Shown piece after piece: positions 40,960 to 50,389 of a stretch of DNA of 64,000 nucleotides. This DNA comes from Streptomyces mangrovisoli. Lineage in GTDB: Bacteria > Actinomycetota > Actinomycetes > Streptomycetales > Streptomycetaceae. The position numbers were made by a program, and so were the translations under genes. Each line of letters starts with the position of its first letter. Positions within the stretch are counted from its first letter, which is position 1. The stretch lies in the NCBI RefSeq assembly GCF_000974985.2, contig NZ_LAVA02000047.1, positions 1 through 64,000 of the forward strand, in the 5' to 3' direction. The notes below the pieces were generated by a model. It saw only the letters and a program-made list of their open reading frames with translations. It was not told the DNA's origin and did not search any database.

Positions 40960-43188
40960 TCAGCCCTTCTCCAGGTACTGCTCCCGTTCCTCGTCCAGCA
41001 GGGCGTCCAGGGCGGTGCGCAGGCCGGGCAGGCCGGTGAGTTCGGGGTCGGCCGCCACCAGGGCCGTCGCCTCCTGGCGCGCCTCGGCGATGACCTCCTC
41101 GTCCTCGATGACGGCCAGCACCCGCAGGCTGGAGCGGGCGCCGGACTGGGCCTGGCCGAGGACGTCGCCCTCGCGGCGCTGTTCGAGGTCGATGCGGGAG
41201 AGCTCGAAGCCGTCCAGGGTGGAGGCGACCGCGGTGAGCCGCTGGCGGGCCGGGCTGGCCTCGGGCATCTCGCTGACCAGCAGGCAGAGTCCGGGCGCGG
41301 AGCCGCGGCCCACGCGGCCGCGCAGCTGGTGCAGCTGGGAGACGCCGAAGCGGTCCGCGTCCATGATCACCATCGCGGTGGCGTTGGGCACGTTCACGCC
41401 GACCTCGATGACGGTGGTGGCGACCAGGACGTCGGTGTCGCCCGCGGCGAACCGGCGCATGACCGCGTCCTTGTCGTCGGGGTGCATCCTGCCGTGCAGC
41501 ACCTCCACGCGCAGGCCCTTCAGCGGGCCCGCGGCGAGCTGCGCGGCGATGTCGAGGACGGCGAGCGGCGGCCGCTTCTCGGCGTCGTCGGCGGCCGCCT
41601 GCTTCGCGGCGCTCTTCTTCGGCTCGTCCTCCTCGTCGCCGATGCGCGGGCAGACGACGTACGCCTGGTGCCCGGCCGCGACCTCCTCGCGCACCCGCTC
41701 CCACGCGCGGGCGAGGAAGTGGGGCTTGTCGGCGGCCGGGACGACATGGCTGGCGATCGGCGAGCGGCCGACCGGGAGCTGGTCGAGCACGGAGGTCTCC
41801 AGGTCGCCGAAGACGGTCATCGCGACCGTGCGCGGGATCGGCGTGGCCGTCATGACCAGCAGGTGCGGCGGCTGCTTGCCCTTGCCGCGCAGGGCGTCGC
41901 GCTGCTCGACGCCGAAGCGGTGCTGCTCGTCCACGACGACCAGGCCGAGGTCGTGGAACTGGACCTTGTCCTCGATCAGCGCGTGCGTGCCGATCACGAG
42001 ACCCGCCTCGCCGGTGACGAGGTCGAGCAGCGCCTGCCGCCGGGCGGCCGCCCCCATGGAGCCGGTGAGCAGCACGACCTTGGTGGCGTGCTCGGCCCCG
42101 CCCAGCATCCCGCCCTCGGCCAGCTCGCCCATCATCTCGGTGACCGACCGGTGGTGCTGCTGGGCGAGCACCTCGGTGGGCGCGAGCATCGCGGCCTGCC
42201 CGCCCGCGTCGACCACGGCGAGCATGGCGCGCAGGGCGACCATGGTCTTACCGCTGCCCACCTCCCCTTGGAGCAGGCGGTGCATGGGGTGTTCGGTGGC
42301 GAGGTCGGTGAAGATCTCCTCGGAGACGCCCCGCTGGCCGTCGGTGAGGGTGAAGGGGAGGCGGTCGTCGAAGGCGGTGAGCAGGCCGTCGGGGCGGGGG
42401 CTGCGGGGGACGGCCGGGAGCTGGCCGTCGGCGTGGCGGCGGCGGGCGAGGGCGACCTGGAGGACGAACGCCTCGTCCCACTTGAGGCGGTCGCGGGCGT
42501 CCGCGATGTCGGCCTTGGTGTGCGGGCGGTGGATCTTCAGCAGGGCCTCGGGCAGGGAGACCAGGCCGCGGCCCTCGCGCAGGGCCTCGGGCAGCGGGTC
42601 GAGCGCCTCCTGGGCGGTGGGCAGCACGGTCTGCACCGCCTTGGCGATCTTCCAGGACTCCAGCTTGGCGGTGGCGGGGTAGAGCGGGATGAGGGCGCCG
42701 GCCCAGCTCTCCACCGACTCCTCGGCCTCGTCGCCGGAGCCGCGCAGCAACTCGTACGCCGGATGCGCCAGTTGCAGGCGGCGGTTGAAGACGGAGACCT
42801 TGCCGGAGAACATCGCGCGGGTGCCCGGCAGGAGTTCCTTGTGCGGCTTGTGGACCCCGCTGCCGAAGAAGACCAGCTGGAGGCGGCCGTTGCCGTCGGT
42901 GATCGTGACCTCCAGGCGTTGACCCTTGCCGCGGGGCGCCTTGGCGGAGGCGAAGGAGTGCAGGCGCGCGTCGGCGACCATCGCGACCACCGTGACGTGC
43001 TCGTCCAGGGGGAGGTCGGCGAGGTGGGTGAGCTGCCCGCGCTCCTCGTACCTGCGGGGGTAGTGGTGCAGGAGGTCGCCGACCGTGTGCAGGCCGAGGT
43101 GCTCGGCCATCACCTTCGCGGTGGCGGGGCCGAGCACCGACTTCAGTGGTTGTCGCAGGGGTTCTCGCAGTGCAGGCACGAGATCCAT
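40960..43188 (-). CDS. recG: ATP-dependent DNA helicase RecG
   Basis: 742 residues from the ATG at 43186-43188. N-terminal wedge/OB region, then helicase domain with Walker A LLQGEVGSGKTMVALRAM, DEQH box VVVDEQHRFGVEQRDAL, TATPIPRTVAM (motif III) and the C-terminal QLHQLRGRVGRG. An Asp/Glu/Lys-rich insertion (DEEDEPKKSAAKQAAADDAE) sits in the second helicase domain. It reverses stalled forks and branch-migrates Holliday junctions. It is upstream of rsmD (117-nt gap) and divergent from the Hsp90-like gene. Confidence 0.96.
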   Translation of the reverse strand: MDLVPALREPLRQPLKSVLGPATAKVMAEHLGLHTVGDLLHHYPRRYEERGQLTHLADLPLDEHVTVVAMVADARLHSFASAKAPRGKGQRLEVTITDGNGRLQLVFFGSGVHKPHKELLPGTRAMFSGKVSVFNRRLQLAHPAYELLRGSGDEAEESVESWAGALIPLYPATAKLESWKIAKAVQTVLPTAQEALDPLPEALREGRGLVSLPEALLKIHRPHTKADIADARDRLKWDEAFVLQVALARRRHADGQLPAVPRSPRPDGLLTAFDDRLPFTLTDGQRGVSEEIFTDLATEHPMHRLLQGEVGSGKTMVALRAMLAVVDAGGQAAMLAPTEVLAQQHHRSVTEMMGELAEGGMLGGAEHATKVVLLTGSMGAAARRQALLDLVTGEAGLVIGTHALIEDKVQFHDLGLVVVDEQHRFGVEQRDALRGKGKQPPHLLVMTATPIPRTVAMTVFGDLETSVLDQLPVGRSPIASHVVPAADKPHFLARAWERVREEVAAGHQAYVVCPRIGDEEDEPKKSAAKQAAADDAEKRPPLAVLDIAAQLAAGPLKGLRVEVLHGRMHPDDKDAVMRRFAAGDTDVLVATTVIEVGVNVPNATAMVIMDADRFGVSQLHQLRGRVGRGSAPGLCLLVSEMPEASPARQRLTAVASTLDGFELSRIDLEQRREGDVLGQAQSGARSSLRVLAVIEDEEVIAEARQEATALVAADPELTGLPGLRTALDALLDEEREQYLEKG

Positions 43189-43237
43189 TGCACACCACAC
43201 CACCGACAACACCGGTCAATCCCGGGAAACCCCTGGT

Positions 43238-43263
43238 CAGGCGGCTCGTTCCGGCTTTAGGAT
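43238..43263 (+). promoter_or_regulatory. Candidate promoter of the Hsp90-like operon
   Basis: TAGGAT at 43258-43263 with a partial -35 (TGGTCA) about 18 bp upstream. It is in the recG/Hsp90-like divergent spacer and would give a leader of about 85 nt. Confidence 0.45.
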
Positions 43264-43354
43264 GACGCGCTCCGGCCATCCCCCCGCGGTCGCCGCCTCA
43301 CACGGGACCGCCCGACCCCGCGCCGACGTCTCTCCCCCCACCGGCGCTGCGACG

Positions 43355-45181
43355 ATGGACTCCCAGACCTCACAGTCATCCCAGGTACCCCCGTCACCTC
43401 ACACGTTCCAGGTCGACCTGCGCGGTCTGGTGGACCTGCTCTCCCATCACCTGTACTCCAGCCCCCGGGTCTATCTGCGCGAGCTGTTGCAGAACGCGGT
43501 GGACGCGATCACCGCGCGGCTGGCCGAGGACCCCGATGCCCCGGCCCGGGTGCGGCTGCACGCCGAGAACGGCGCGCTGCGCGTGGAGGACACCGGCGTC
43601 GGGCTCACCGAGTCCGACGTGCACAGCCTGCTGGCGACCATCGGGCGCAGCTCCAAGCGCGCGGAGGGGCTCCAGGAGGCCCGTGCCGACTTCCTCGGGC
43701 AGTTCGGCATCGGGCTGCTGGCCTGTTTCGTGGTCGCCGAACGGATCCGGGTGGTCAGCCGCAGCGCCCGTACCCCCGGCGCGCCGCCGGTGGAGTGGAC
43801 GGCGTGCGACGACGGCTCGTACACCGTGCGCACGCTGCCCGACGAGGCCCGTCCCGAGCCGGGCACGACCGTGCATCTGACGGCCCGCGCCGGGGCGGCC
43901 GAGTGGCTGTCCGGGGAGCGGGTGCTCGCGCTGGCGCGGGACTTCGGTTCGCTGCTGCCGTACGACGTGCGGGTGGGCGAGGAGGCCGTCACCGATCTGC
44001 CGGCGCCCTGGGCCCGCTCGTACCCCTCCCCGGCGAACCGGCGGGTGGCGCTGGCCCGGCACTGCCATGAGCTGTTCGGCTTCGCGCCGCTCGACTCCAT
44101 CGCGCTGGACGTGCCGCTCGCCGGGATCCGCGGGGTGGCGTACGTGCTGCCCTCGGCGGTCAGTCCGGCGCAGCGGGCGACCCACCGGGTGCATCTGAAG
44201 GGGATGCTGCTCACCGAGCGGGCCGAACAGCTGCTGCCCGAGTGGGCGTTCTTCGTGCGCTGCGTGCTGGACACGGACAGTCTGCGGCCGACCGCGTCGC
44301 GCGAGTCGCTGTACGAGGACGAGACGCTGGCGGCCGTGCGGGAGGCGCTGGGCGAGCGGATCCGGTCGTGGCTGACGGGGCTCGCGGCGGGCGATCCGGA
44401 GCGGCTCGCGGCGTTCCTCGCGGTGCACCACCTGGGCGTGAAGTCGCTGGCCCGGCACGACGCGGAGATGCTGCGCACGATGCTGCCGTGGCTGCCGTTC
44501 GAGACGACCGACGGGCGGCTGTCGCTGGAGGAGTTCGCGCGGCGCCACCCGGTGGTGCACTTCTCGCGGACGGTGGAGGAGTACCGGCAGGTCGCCCCGA
44601 TCGCGTCCGCGCAGGGCGTCGGGGTGATCAACGGCGGTTACACGTACGACAGCGAGCTGGTCGAGGCGCTGCCGTCGGTGCGGCCGGGGACGGTGGTCGC
44701 GGAGCTGGACGCGGACACGGTGACCGCGCATCTGGACGCGGTCGACCCGGCCCAGGAGCTGGCGCTGGCGGACTTCCTGGCGGCGGCGCGGGCGAAGCTG
44801 GACCCGCTGGGCTGTGACGTGGTGCTGCGCGCCTTCCATCCGCTGCTGGTGCCCGCGCTGCACCTGGACGACCGGTCGGCCCGGCACGAGCAGGCCCGCG
44901 CGGAGGCCGAGGAGCAGGCGGACGACCTGTGGGCGGGCATCCTCGGTTCGATGCGCGGCAGCGCGCCGCGGGCGCGGCTGGTGCTCAACCATCTCAATCC
45001 GCTGATCCGCAGGATCAGCTCGCTCAAGGACCCGGAACTGATCGGCACCGCCGCGGAGTCCCTGTACGGGCAGGCGCTGCTGATGGCGCAGCGCCCGCTG
45101 CGGCCGGCCGACTCGGCGCTGCTGAACCGGGCGTTCATCGGCCTCCTGGAGTGGGCCACACACGCGGAGGACGGTCACTGA
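43355..45181 (+). CDS. Hsp90-like GHKL ATPase
   Basis: 608 residues from the ATG at 43355 (an in-frame ATG at 43262 is possible but adds a low-complexity leader). GHKL motifs are complete: YLRELLQNAVDAITARL (N box), VEDTGVGLTESD (DxGxG), IGRSSKR and FLGQFGIGLLACF. The middle domain has the Hsp90-type client/ATP element RCVLDTDSLRPTASRES. The C-terminus differs from classic HtpG and lacks an evident dimer helix set. The stop overlaps the next gene start (TGATG), so production with the TPR-like partner is coupled. Cytosolic chaperone-type function is expected; clients are unknown. Confidence 0.88.
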   Translation: MDSQTSQSSQVPPSPHTFQVDLRGLVDLLSHHLYSSPRVYLRELLQNAVDAITARLAEDPDAPARVRLHAENGALRVEDTGVGLTESDVHSLLATIGRSSKRAEGLQEARADFLGQFGIGLLACFVVAERIRVVSRSARTPGAPPVEWTACDDGSYTVRTLPDEARPEPGTTVHLTARAGAAEWLSGERVLALARDFGSLLPYDVRVGEEAVTDLPAPWARSYPSPANRRVALARHCHELFGFAPLDSIALDVPLAGIRGVAYVLPSAVSPAQRATHRVHLKGMLLTERAEQLLPEWAFFVRCVLDTDSLRPTASRESLYEDETLAAVREALGERIRSWLTGLAAGDPERLAAFLAVHHLGVKSLARHDAEMLRTMLPWLPFETTDGRLSLEEFARRHPVVHFSRTVEEYRQVAPIASAQGVGVINGGYTYDSELVEALPSVRPGTVVAELDADTVTAHLDAVDPAQELALADFLAAARAKLDPLGCDVVLRAFHPLLVPALHLDDRSARHEQARAEAEEQADDLWAGILGSMRGSAPRARLVLNHLNPLIRRISSLKDPELIGTAAESLYGQALLMAQRPLRPADSALLNRAFIGLLEWATHAEDGH

Positions 45182-48114
45182 TGGACCAGATCACCGACTT
45201 CGACGGGCTGCGCCGGGCGATGGCGGAGAACTCCGAGCGGCCGGAGGGTCCGGCCCGCAACGCGCGGGCGGAGCGGCTGCTCACGGAGGCGGAGCGGCTG
45301 AACATCCCGCTCGCCGTGATCGAGGCGCTCGGGCACCAGTTGAAGGTCTACAACTACAGCTCCGAGAAGGACAAGATGTTCGTCCCGTTCGCGCGGCTGC
45401 TGCGCCTGTGGGACGAGCGGCCCGAGGACTTCGACGCGTACGAGACGCACTCGTTGCACTGGGTCTTCAAGTGGATGTCGGCGGGGATGCTGGACCAGCC
45501 GCATGTGCCGCTCGCCTCGATCGAGAAGTGGCTCGGCGAGATGGAGCACCGGTACCGGCTGGCCGGGCACTCCGAACGGGCCGTGCGCAGCGCGGAGTTC
45601 AGTGTGGCCGCGCATCTGGGCGATCTGCCGCGCGCGGAGCGGGCGTACGCGGCGTGGCTCGCGGCGGACCGGGACAGCATGGCCGACTGCCACGCGTGCG
45701 AGCTGCACGGGCAGGGCGAGTGGCAGGCGCGGCGGGGCCGGGACGCGGAGGCGGTCGAGTTGTGGCGGCCGGTCCTCGACGGGGAGTTCAGCTGCGCGCA
45801 CGAGCCGCACGCGGTGCTCGCGTCCTCGCTGGTGCCGCTGTTGCGGCTGGGCCGGGCGGACGAGGCCCGCGCGCACCATCTGCGCGGGCTGCGGCTGGTG
45901 CGGCCGATGGAGAGCATGCGGGCCGCGTACGCCGACCATGTGGAGTTCTGCGCGCTCAGCGGCAACGAGGCGCGGGGGCTGGAACTGCTCGCGGAGCGGC
46001 CGGCGTACTTCACGGACGGCGGGCAGCCGAGGAGCCGGCTGGACTTCCTGGCGGTGGTGGCGCTGCTGATGGACCGGCTGGCCGGGGCGGGGCTGGGCGG
46101 GCAGCGGGTGCCGGGGCCCGCGGGGCGGTCGTGGACGGCGGGCGACCTGGCGGCGCACGCGCGCGCGGAGGCGCTGGAGCTGGCCGCGCGGTTCGACGCG
46201 CGCAACGGGACGCCGTACGTCGGTGAGCGCACGCGGGAGCGGATGGCTCAGGTTCCGCTGGTGGAGCGGCTGCCGCTCGGGGTGCGGGCGGCGGCCCGGC
46301 CCGCCGCGGCGGCCGCGGGGCCGGTGGCGGCCGCCGCGGAGAGCGGCGCCGGCGCGCCGGACGTGGCGGAGCTGCTCGCCGAGGCGCGGCGGCAGTCGGA
46401 CACGCTGCGGCCGCACGCGCTCCAGGCGTGGGAGGCGGTCGCGCGGGCGGCGGAGGGCGCCGAGCTGGACGCGCGGGCCCGCGCGGAGATCGCCGATCAC
46501 GAGGCGATGGGCCGCGGCCCGGAGGGGGTCGCTCTGTTCGAGCGGGCGGCGGAGCTGTACGCGGAGGCGGGCGACCCCGGGGAGGCGCTGGCGGCACGCG
46601 CGCGTGGCGCGTACGTGCGGGCCCTGTCGGGTGAGGTGGCGGAGGCGGTCGATGCGGTCGCGGAGCCGTACGACCAGGTGCTCGCGCTGTACGCCGAGGA
46701 GGGCACCGAGGTGCCGCAGACCGCGTCGGTGCTGATGAGCCGGGCGCGGGTCCTGATGCGCCGGGTGCACGAGGGCGATGCGGCGAGTGCGGCGGGGGCG
46801 GACGCGGAGCGGGCGGTGCGAGAGGTGCTGGCGTTCGTCGGCGGGCACATCGGGGACGACGTGCGGCTGGCGGCGCGGGCGGCGGAGGCGCGGGCGATGC
46901 TCGCGGAGCTGGCGGAGCACGCCGGGGACACCGAGCGGGCGGCGGATCTGTTCCGGCGGGCCGCGCACGACTTCGTGGTGCGGGGGCTGCCGTGGTTCGC
47001 GGTGGAGTACGAGGTGCGGGTGGCCGCGCTCGCCCACCAGCTCGACGACATGGCGGAGGCGGAGCGGGCGGTGCGGGCCGCGCTGGAGCACGGGGGGCCG
47101 TATCTGGAGCCGGTGGGCCGGGCCCAGCTGCACCTTCAGCTGGCGGAGCTGGTGGGGGGCCGCGGGGAGGCGGTGGAGGGCGCGGAGCACGCGCTGCAGG
47201 CCGCGCACTGGGCCGACGAGGCCGGGCAGGGGCCGACGCTGGGCGCCTGGGCGCGGCATCAGCTCGGCGGCTTCCTCCTTCGGCAGGGACGTTTCGCCGA
47301 GGCGGCGGAGGTACTGGAGTCGGCGCTGCCGGAGCTGACGGCGGAGATCCACGGCGACGGTGCGGTGGTGCAGACGCAGTGGTGGCTGGGCGACTGCCTG
47401 AGCGCGCTCGGGGAGCATCGCGCGGCGGCGGAGCGGCGGCTCGAGGCCGCGGAGATCGCCCGGCTCTGGCCCGAGCAGCAGGACCACGCGACGCTCGCGC
47501 ATCTGGCCGGGGAGTCGCTGAGCCGCGCGGAGCTGCCGGCGGAGGCGGACCGGGCGTACGCGCGGGCGGGCGATCTGTGGCGCGAGCTCGGCAACGTGCC
47601 CCGGCTGGTGCGCGCCCTGCGCGCCCGCGCGTGGCTGGCGCTGCGGGCGGACGAGGACGCGGGGCTCGACGAGGCGCGGGCGCTGATGACGGCGGCGCTG
47701 GAGGAGTGCCGTACGGCGTTGGCGGACGCTCCCGACGACGAGGCCGGGCGTGCCGACCTCCGTGCCGAACTGGGCAACACCCACCGGCAGTTCGGGGACC
47801 TGCTGGCCCGGTCGGTGGCGGAGGAGGCGGAGGACGCGTCGATCCGCGCGGCGTTCGAGGAGGCGTTGTCCCATCTGGCGGAGGCGATCACGGTGTTCGC
47901 CTCGCTGGGGCCGGACGCGCTGCACAGCCGTACCGGGGCGGAACTGGCCGCGGGGTGGCTGGAGGCGGACCTGGGGCGGCCGTCGGCGGCGGCGGCGCGG
48001 GCGCGGGTCGTTCTGGCGGCGTACGAGTCCGGCGGTACGGGGGCTCCCGACGAGGAGACGGTTGCGGCCCGCCGCACGGAGGCCCACCAACTGCTGGACC
48101 TACCGGAGGAGTAG
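45181..48114 (+). CDS. Large TPR-like helical-repeat partner of the Hsp90-like ATPase
   Basis: 977 residues, MDQITDFDGLRRAMAENSER. Almost wholly Ala/Glu/Arg/Leu-rich helical pairs, with TPR-like units such as GHSERAVRSAEFSVAAHLGD, GDTERAADLFRRAAHDFVVR, GRFAEAAEVLESALPELTAE and PAEADRAYARAGDLWRELGN. An Ala-rich linker (ARPAAAAAGPVAAAAESGAG) divides N- and C-terminal solenoids at about residues 370-390. No enzymatic domain or membrane segment is seen. Coupling with the Hsp90-like gene suggests a co-chaperone or client adaptor, an arrangement known for eukaryotic Hsp90-TPR pairs; here it is inference. The DNA is richer in GCG codons than its neighbours. Confidence 0.85.
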   Translation: MDQITDFDGLRRAMAENSERPEGPARNARAERLLTEAERLNIPLAVIEALGHQLKVYNYSSEKDKMFVPFARLLRLWDERPEDFDAYETHSLHWVFKWMSAGMLDQPHVPLASIEKWLGEMEHRYRLAGHSERAVRSAEFSVAAHLGDLPRAERAYAAWLAADRDSMADCHACELHGQGEWQARRGRDAEAVELWRPVLDGEFSCAHEPHAVLASSLVPLLRLGRADEARAHHLRGLRLVRPMESMRAAYADHVEFCALSGNEARGLELLAERPAYFTDGGQPRSRLDFLAVVALLMDRLAGAGLGGQRVPGPAGRSWTAGDLAAHARAEALELAARFDARNGTPYVGERTRERMAQVPLVERLPLGVRAAARPAAAAAGPVAAAAESGAGAPDVAELLAEARRQSDTLRPHALQAWEAVARAAEGAELDARARAEIADHEAMGRGPEGVALFERAAELYAEAGDPGEALAARARGAYVRALSGEVAEAVDAVAEPYDQVLALYAEEGTEVPQTASVLMSRARVLMRRVHEGDAASAAGADAERAVREVLAFVGGHIGDDVRLAARAAEARAMLAELAEHAGDTERAADLFRRAAHDFVVRGLPWFAVEYEVRVAALAHQLDDMAEAERAVRAALEHGGPYLEPVGRAQLHLQLAELVGGRGEAVEGAEHALQAAHWADEAGQGPTLGAWARHQLGGFLLRQGRFAEAAEVLESALPELTAEIHGDGAVVQTQWWLGDCLSALGEHRAAAERRLEAAEIARLWPEQQDHATLAHLAGESLSRAELPAEADRAYARAGDLWRELGNVPRLVRALRARAWLALRADEDAGLDEARALMTAALEECRTALADAPDDEAGRADLRAELGNTHRQFGDLLARSVAEEAEDASIRAAFEEALSHLAEAITVFASLGPDALHSRTGAELAAGWLEADLGRPSAAAARARVVLAAYESGGTGAPDEETVAARRTEAHQLLDLPEE

Positions 48115-48142
48115 GGGCTCCCCGGCCGCGGGCCCCGTCCCC

Positions 48143-48344
48143 TGATTGCGCAGTTCCCCGCGCCCCTGTTGGGGCATGTGCGGCGCCGTCGTGGTCGCTC
48201 GCGCAGTTCCCCGCGCCCCTTTCGGGGCGCGTCCGGATCCGGCGCCCTGAAGGGGCGCGGGGAACTGCGCGACCAGCCACGACGAACCCGCACGGTTGCC
48301 GACAGGGGCGCGGGGAACTGCGCGAGCGGCCACGGCGGTGCCGC
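48143..48344. repeat. Cluster of four extragenic repeat copies
   Basis: Plus-orientation partial copies at 48143-48167 and 48188-48220 (each containing GCGCAGTTCCCCGCGCCCCT) face two minus-orientation copies starting at 48251 and 48304 (AGGGGCGCGGGGAACTGCGC). Pairs form large potential hairpins, for example around CGCCCCTTTCGGGGCG. They lie between the convergent TPR-like and DAK genes and may serve as terminators. Confidence 0.88.
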
Positions 48345-48390
48345 ACGGGTCCGGGGCGGAGTCGGGGGCGGGGTGGAGTCGGGGTGGGGG

Positions 48391-50127
48391 CTACTCCACG
48401 CCGATCAGGAGGACCGCGTCCTGGCCGCCGTGGTAGGTGATCGTGTCGACCGCCAGGTACGACTCCCGGACACGCGATTCCAGATGGGCAGCGATCCCCG
48501 TGGGCGCGTCGTCGCCCAGGACCAGGGTGACCAGTTCTCCCCCGGCCGCGAGCATGCGGTCCAGGACCGCTTCGGCCGTCGCCGTGACGTCCGCGCCGAT
48601 GACCGCGACGTCGCCGTCTATCAGGCCGAGCACGTCGCCCGCCTGGCAGATGCCGGCCATCGTCCAGGACTGGCGTTCGGCGACGGCCACCTCCGCGTAG
48701 CGGGTGGCGCCCGCCGCCGACGTCATCTGGACGACGTCCTCGTCGAAGCGCCGCTCCGGCTCGTGGACGGCGAGCGCGGCGATGCCCTGGACCGGCGACC
48801 GGGTCGGGATGAGGGCCACCCGGATGCCCTCGGCGCGGGCCTGGTCGGCCGCCGCGGCCGCGGTCAGCCGCAAATCGGCGTCGTTGGGCAGCAGGACGAC
48901 CTCGCGCGCGTGGGCCCGCCGTACGGCCTCCACCAGTTCCCCGCTCGCGAGCGGCTCCTCCGGGCGGGCGAGCACCGTCGTCGCGCCCGCCTCGGTGTAC
49001 AGGCCGGCCAGCCCCGCCCCCGGCACGGCCGCCACGACGGCGCGCTGGACGCGTTCGCGGGCCGGCCGTTCGGCCCCGGTGGTGTGCACGTCGCCCGCGC
49101 CGAAGTGGGTGATCCTGATCCGGTACGGCCGCCCCGCCTCGACCCCCGCCTCGACGGCGGCCCCCGCGTCGTCCACGTGGACGTGCACGTTCCACAGTCC
49201 GTCGCCGCCGACCACGACGAGCGAGTCGCCGAGCGTGTCCAGCCGTTCCCGCAGCCGCGCGACCGGCGCGTCCGCCGCCTCCAGCAGATACGTCACCTCG
49301 AAGGCGGGACCGCCGTCCTCCGGGGTCTCGGGTCCGTCGGCGCAGACGACGGCGTGCACCGCCTCAGGCGCGGTCTCCCCGCCCGTGTCCGCCCCGGCCG
49401 CGGGCGCGGCGGACACGGCCACCGGTTCCACCGCGGGCGGCTCCCCCGTGAAGGTCTCCACCAGCGCCGCGAGCACGGCGACCAGTCCCCGCCCGCCCGC
49501 GTCCACGACGCCCGCGCGGGCGAGCACCGCCAGCTGCCCCGGCGTGGCGGCCAGCGCCGCGCGCGCTCCTTCGTAGGCGGCCAGCGCGACCGTGCCGCAG
49601 TCGCCCTCGGTCCCGGCGGCGGCGTCGGCGGCGGCCGAGGCGACCGACAGGACGGTGCCCTCCACCGGGTGGGCCACGGCCTGCCGTGCCGAGTCGGCCG
49701 CGTGCCGCAGCGCGAGCCGCAGCCCCGGGCCGTCCGTGTGAGGTGTCTCACCGCCGTCGGCGAACACCTGGGCCATGCCGCGCAGCAGCTGCGCCAGGAT
49801 CGTGCCCGAGTTGCCCCGCGCGCCGATCAGCGCGCCGTGCGCCATCGCGTGCACCGCGTCCGCGAGCGAGGGCCCCGCGGTCCGGCCGGGGGCCGCCGCA
49901 CGGCCCGCGTCCCGGCCGGCCTCGTGGCCGGCGAAGACCGCCTCGACGGCGGTCGCCGCGGACTCCAGCGTCAGATAGAGGTTGGTGCCGGTATCCCCGT
50001 CCGCGACCGGGTACACGTTGATCGCGTCGATCTCCCCGCGGACCTGCCCCAGCGCCCGCAGCGCGAGGCCGCACCAGCTGCGCACCGCGAGAGCATCGAG
50101 GAATGTCTGCGGCACCTGCGCCACCAC
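48391..50127 (-). CDS. FakA/DAK-type kinase protein (DhaL domain plus DegV-associated domain)
   Basis: 578 residues with the GTG at 50125-50127, chosen because AAGGAGG lies 5 nt upstream (adjacent GTGs at 50124 and 50115 are alternatives). The N-terminal DhaL nucleotide-binding fold has NVYPVADGDTGTNLYLTLES and HGALIGARGNSGTILAQLLRG; the C-terminal part matches the YloV/FakA family. In firmicutes FakA phosphorylates fatty acids bound to FakB (DegV). The downstream neighbour on this strand was historically recG; here the Hsp90/TPR pair lies between. rpmB is divergent. Confidence 0.9.
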   Translation of the reverse strand: MVAQVPQTFLDALAVRSWCGLALRALGQVRGEIDAINVYPVADGDTGTNLYLTLESAATAVEAVFAGHEAGRDAGRAAAPGRTAGPSLADAVHAMAHGALIGARGNSGTILAQLLRGMAQVFADGGETPHTDGPGLRLALRHAADSARQAVAHPVEGTVLSVASAAADAAAGTEGDCGTVALAAYEGARAALAATPGQLAVLARAGVVDAGGRGLVAVLAALVETFTGEPPAVEPVAVSAAPAAGADTGGETAPEAVHAVVCADGPETPEDGGPAFEVTYLLEAADAPVARLRERLDTLGDSLVVVGGDGLWNVHVHVDDAGAAVEAGVEAGRPYRIRITHFGAGDVHTTGAERPARERVQRAVVAAVPGAGLAGLYTEAGATTVLARPEEPLASGELVEAVRRAHAREVVLLPNDADLRLTAAAAADQARAEGIRVALIPTRSPVQGIAALAVHEPERRFDEDVVQMTSAAGATRYAEVAVAERQSWTMAGICQAGDVLGLIDGDVAVIGADVTATAEAVLDRMLAAGGELVTLVLGDDAPTGIAAHLESRVRESYLAVDTITYHGGQDAVLLIGVE

Positions 50128-50268
50128 CTGCGCCTCCTTGAGCCGGCCGGACGTGGGAGGCAGCGTAGACCCCGGACGGCCGTTCCCCGGAACAGGGCCG
50201 TGCGCGGGCTCCTGAGCTGCCATGGTAGTTTCGTTCTACGGACGCAGTCGTTGTATGCTGCTCCGGTT

Positions 50269-50286
50269 GCCCGATGCAGATCGGGC
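50269..50286 (+). promoter_or_regulatory. Hairpin in the rpmB leader
   Basis: Perfect 7-bp stem GCCCGAT-GCAG-ATCGGGC about 105-120 nt before the rpmB start, just after a likely -10 (TATGCT at about 50254). Possible site for translational or transcriptional feedback. Confidence 0.4.
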
Positions 50287-50336
50287 ATTCTCCCCCTGGC
50301 ACCGCCATTCAGGTCTCTGATCCTTACGATCTCGAT

Positions 50337-50352
50337 TCCCGGCATGCCGGGA
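50337..50352 (+). promoter_or_regulatory. 16-bp palindrome in the rpmB leader
   Basis: TCCCGGCATGCCGGGA is a perfect palindrome 38 nt upstream of the rpmB GTG. Function not known. Confidence 0.4.
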
Positions 50353-50389
50353 CCAACCGTAAGTGCATCTGAAGTCTTTGGAGTGACCC

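Noticed and set aside
43394..45178. 594-codon minus-strand frame opposite the Hsp90-like gene
   Set aside because: Shadow; the opposite strand has complete GHKL motifs.
45175..48090. 971-codon minus-strand frame opposite the TPR-like gene
   Set aside because: Arg/Pro/His/Leu-rich shadow without start signal or domain; the plus-strand frame shows helical-repeat regularity.
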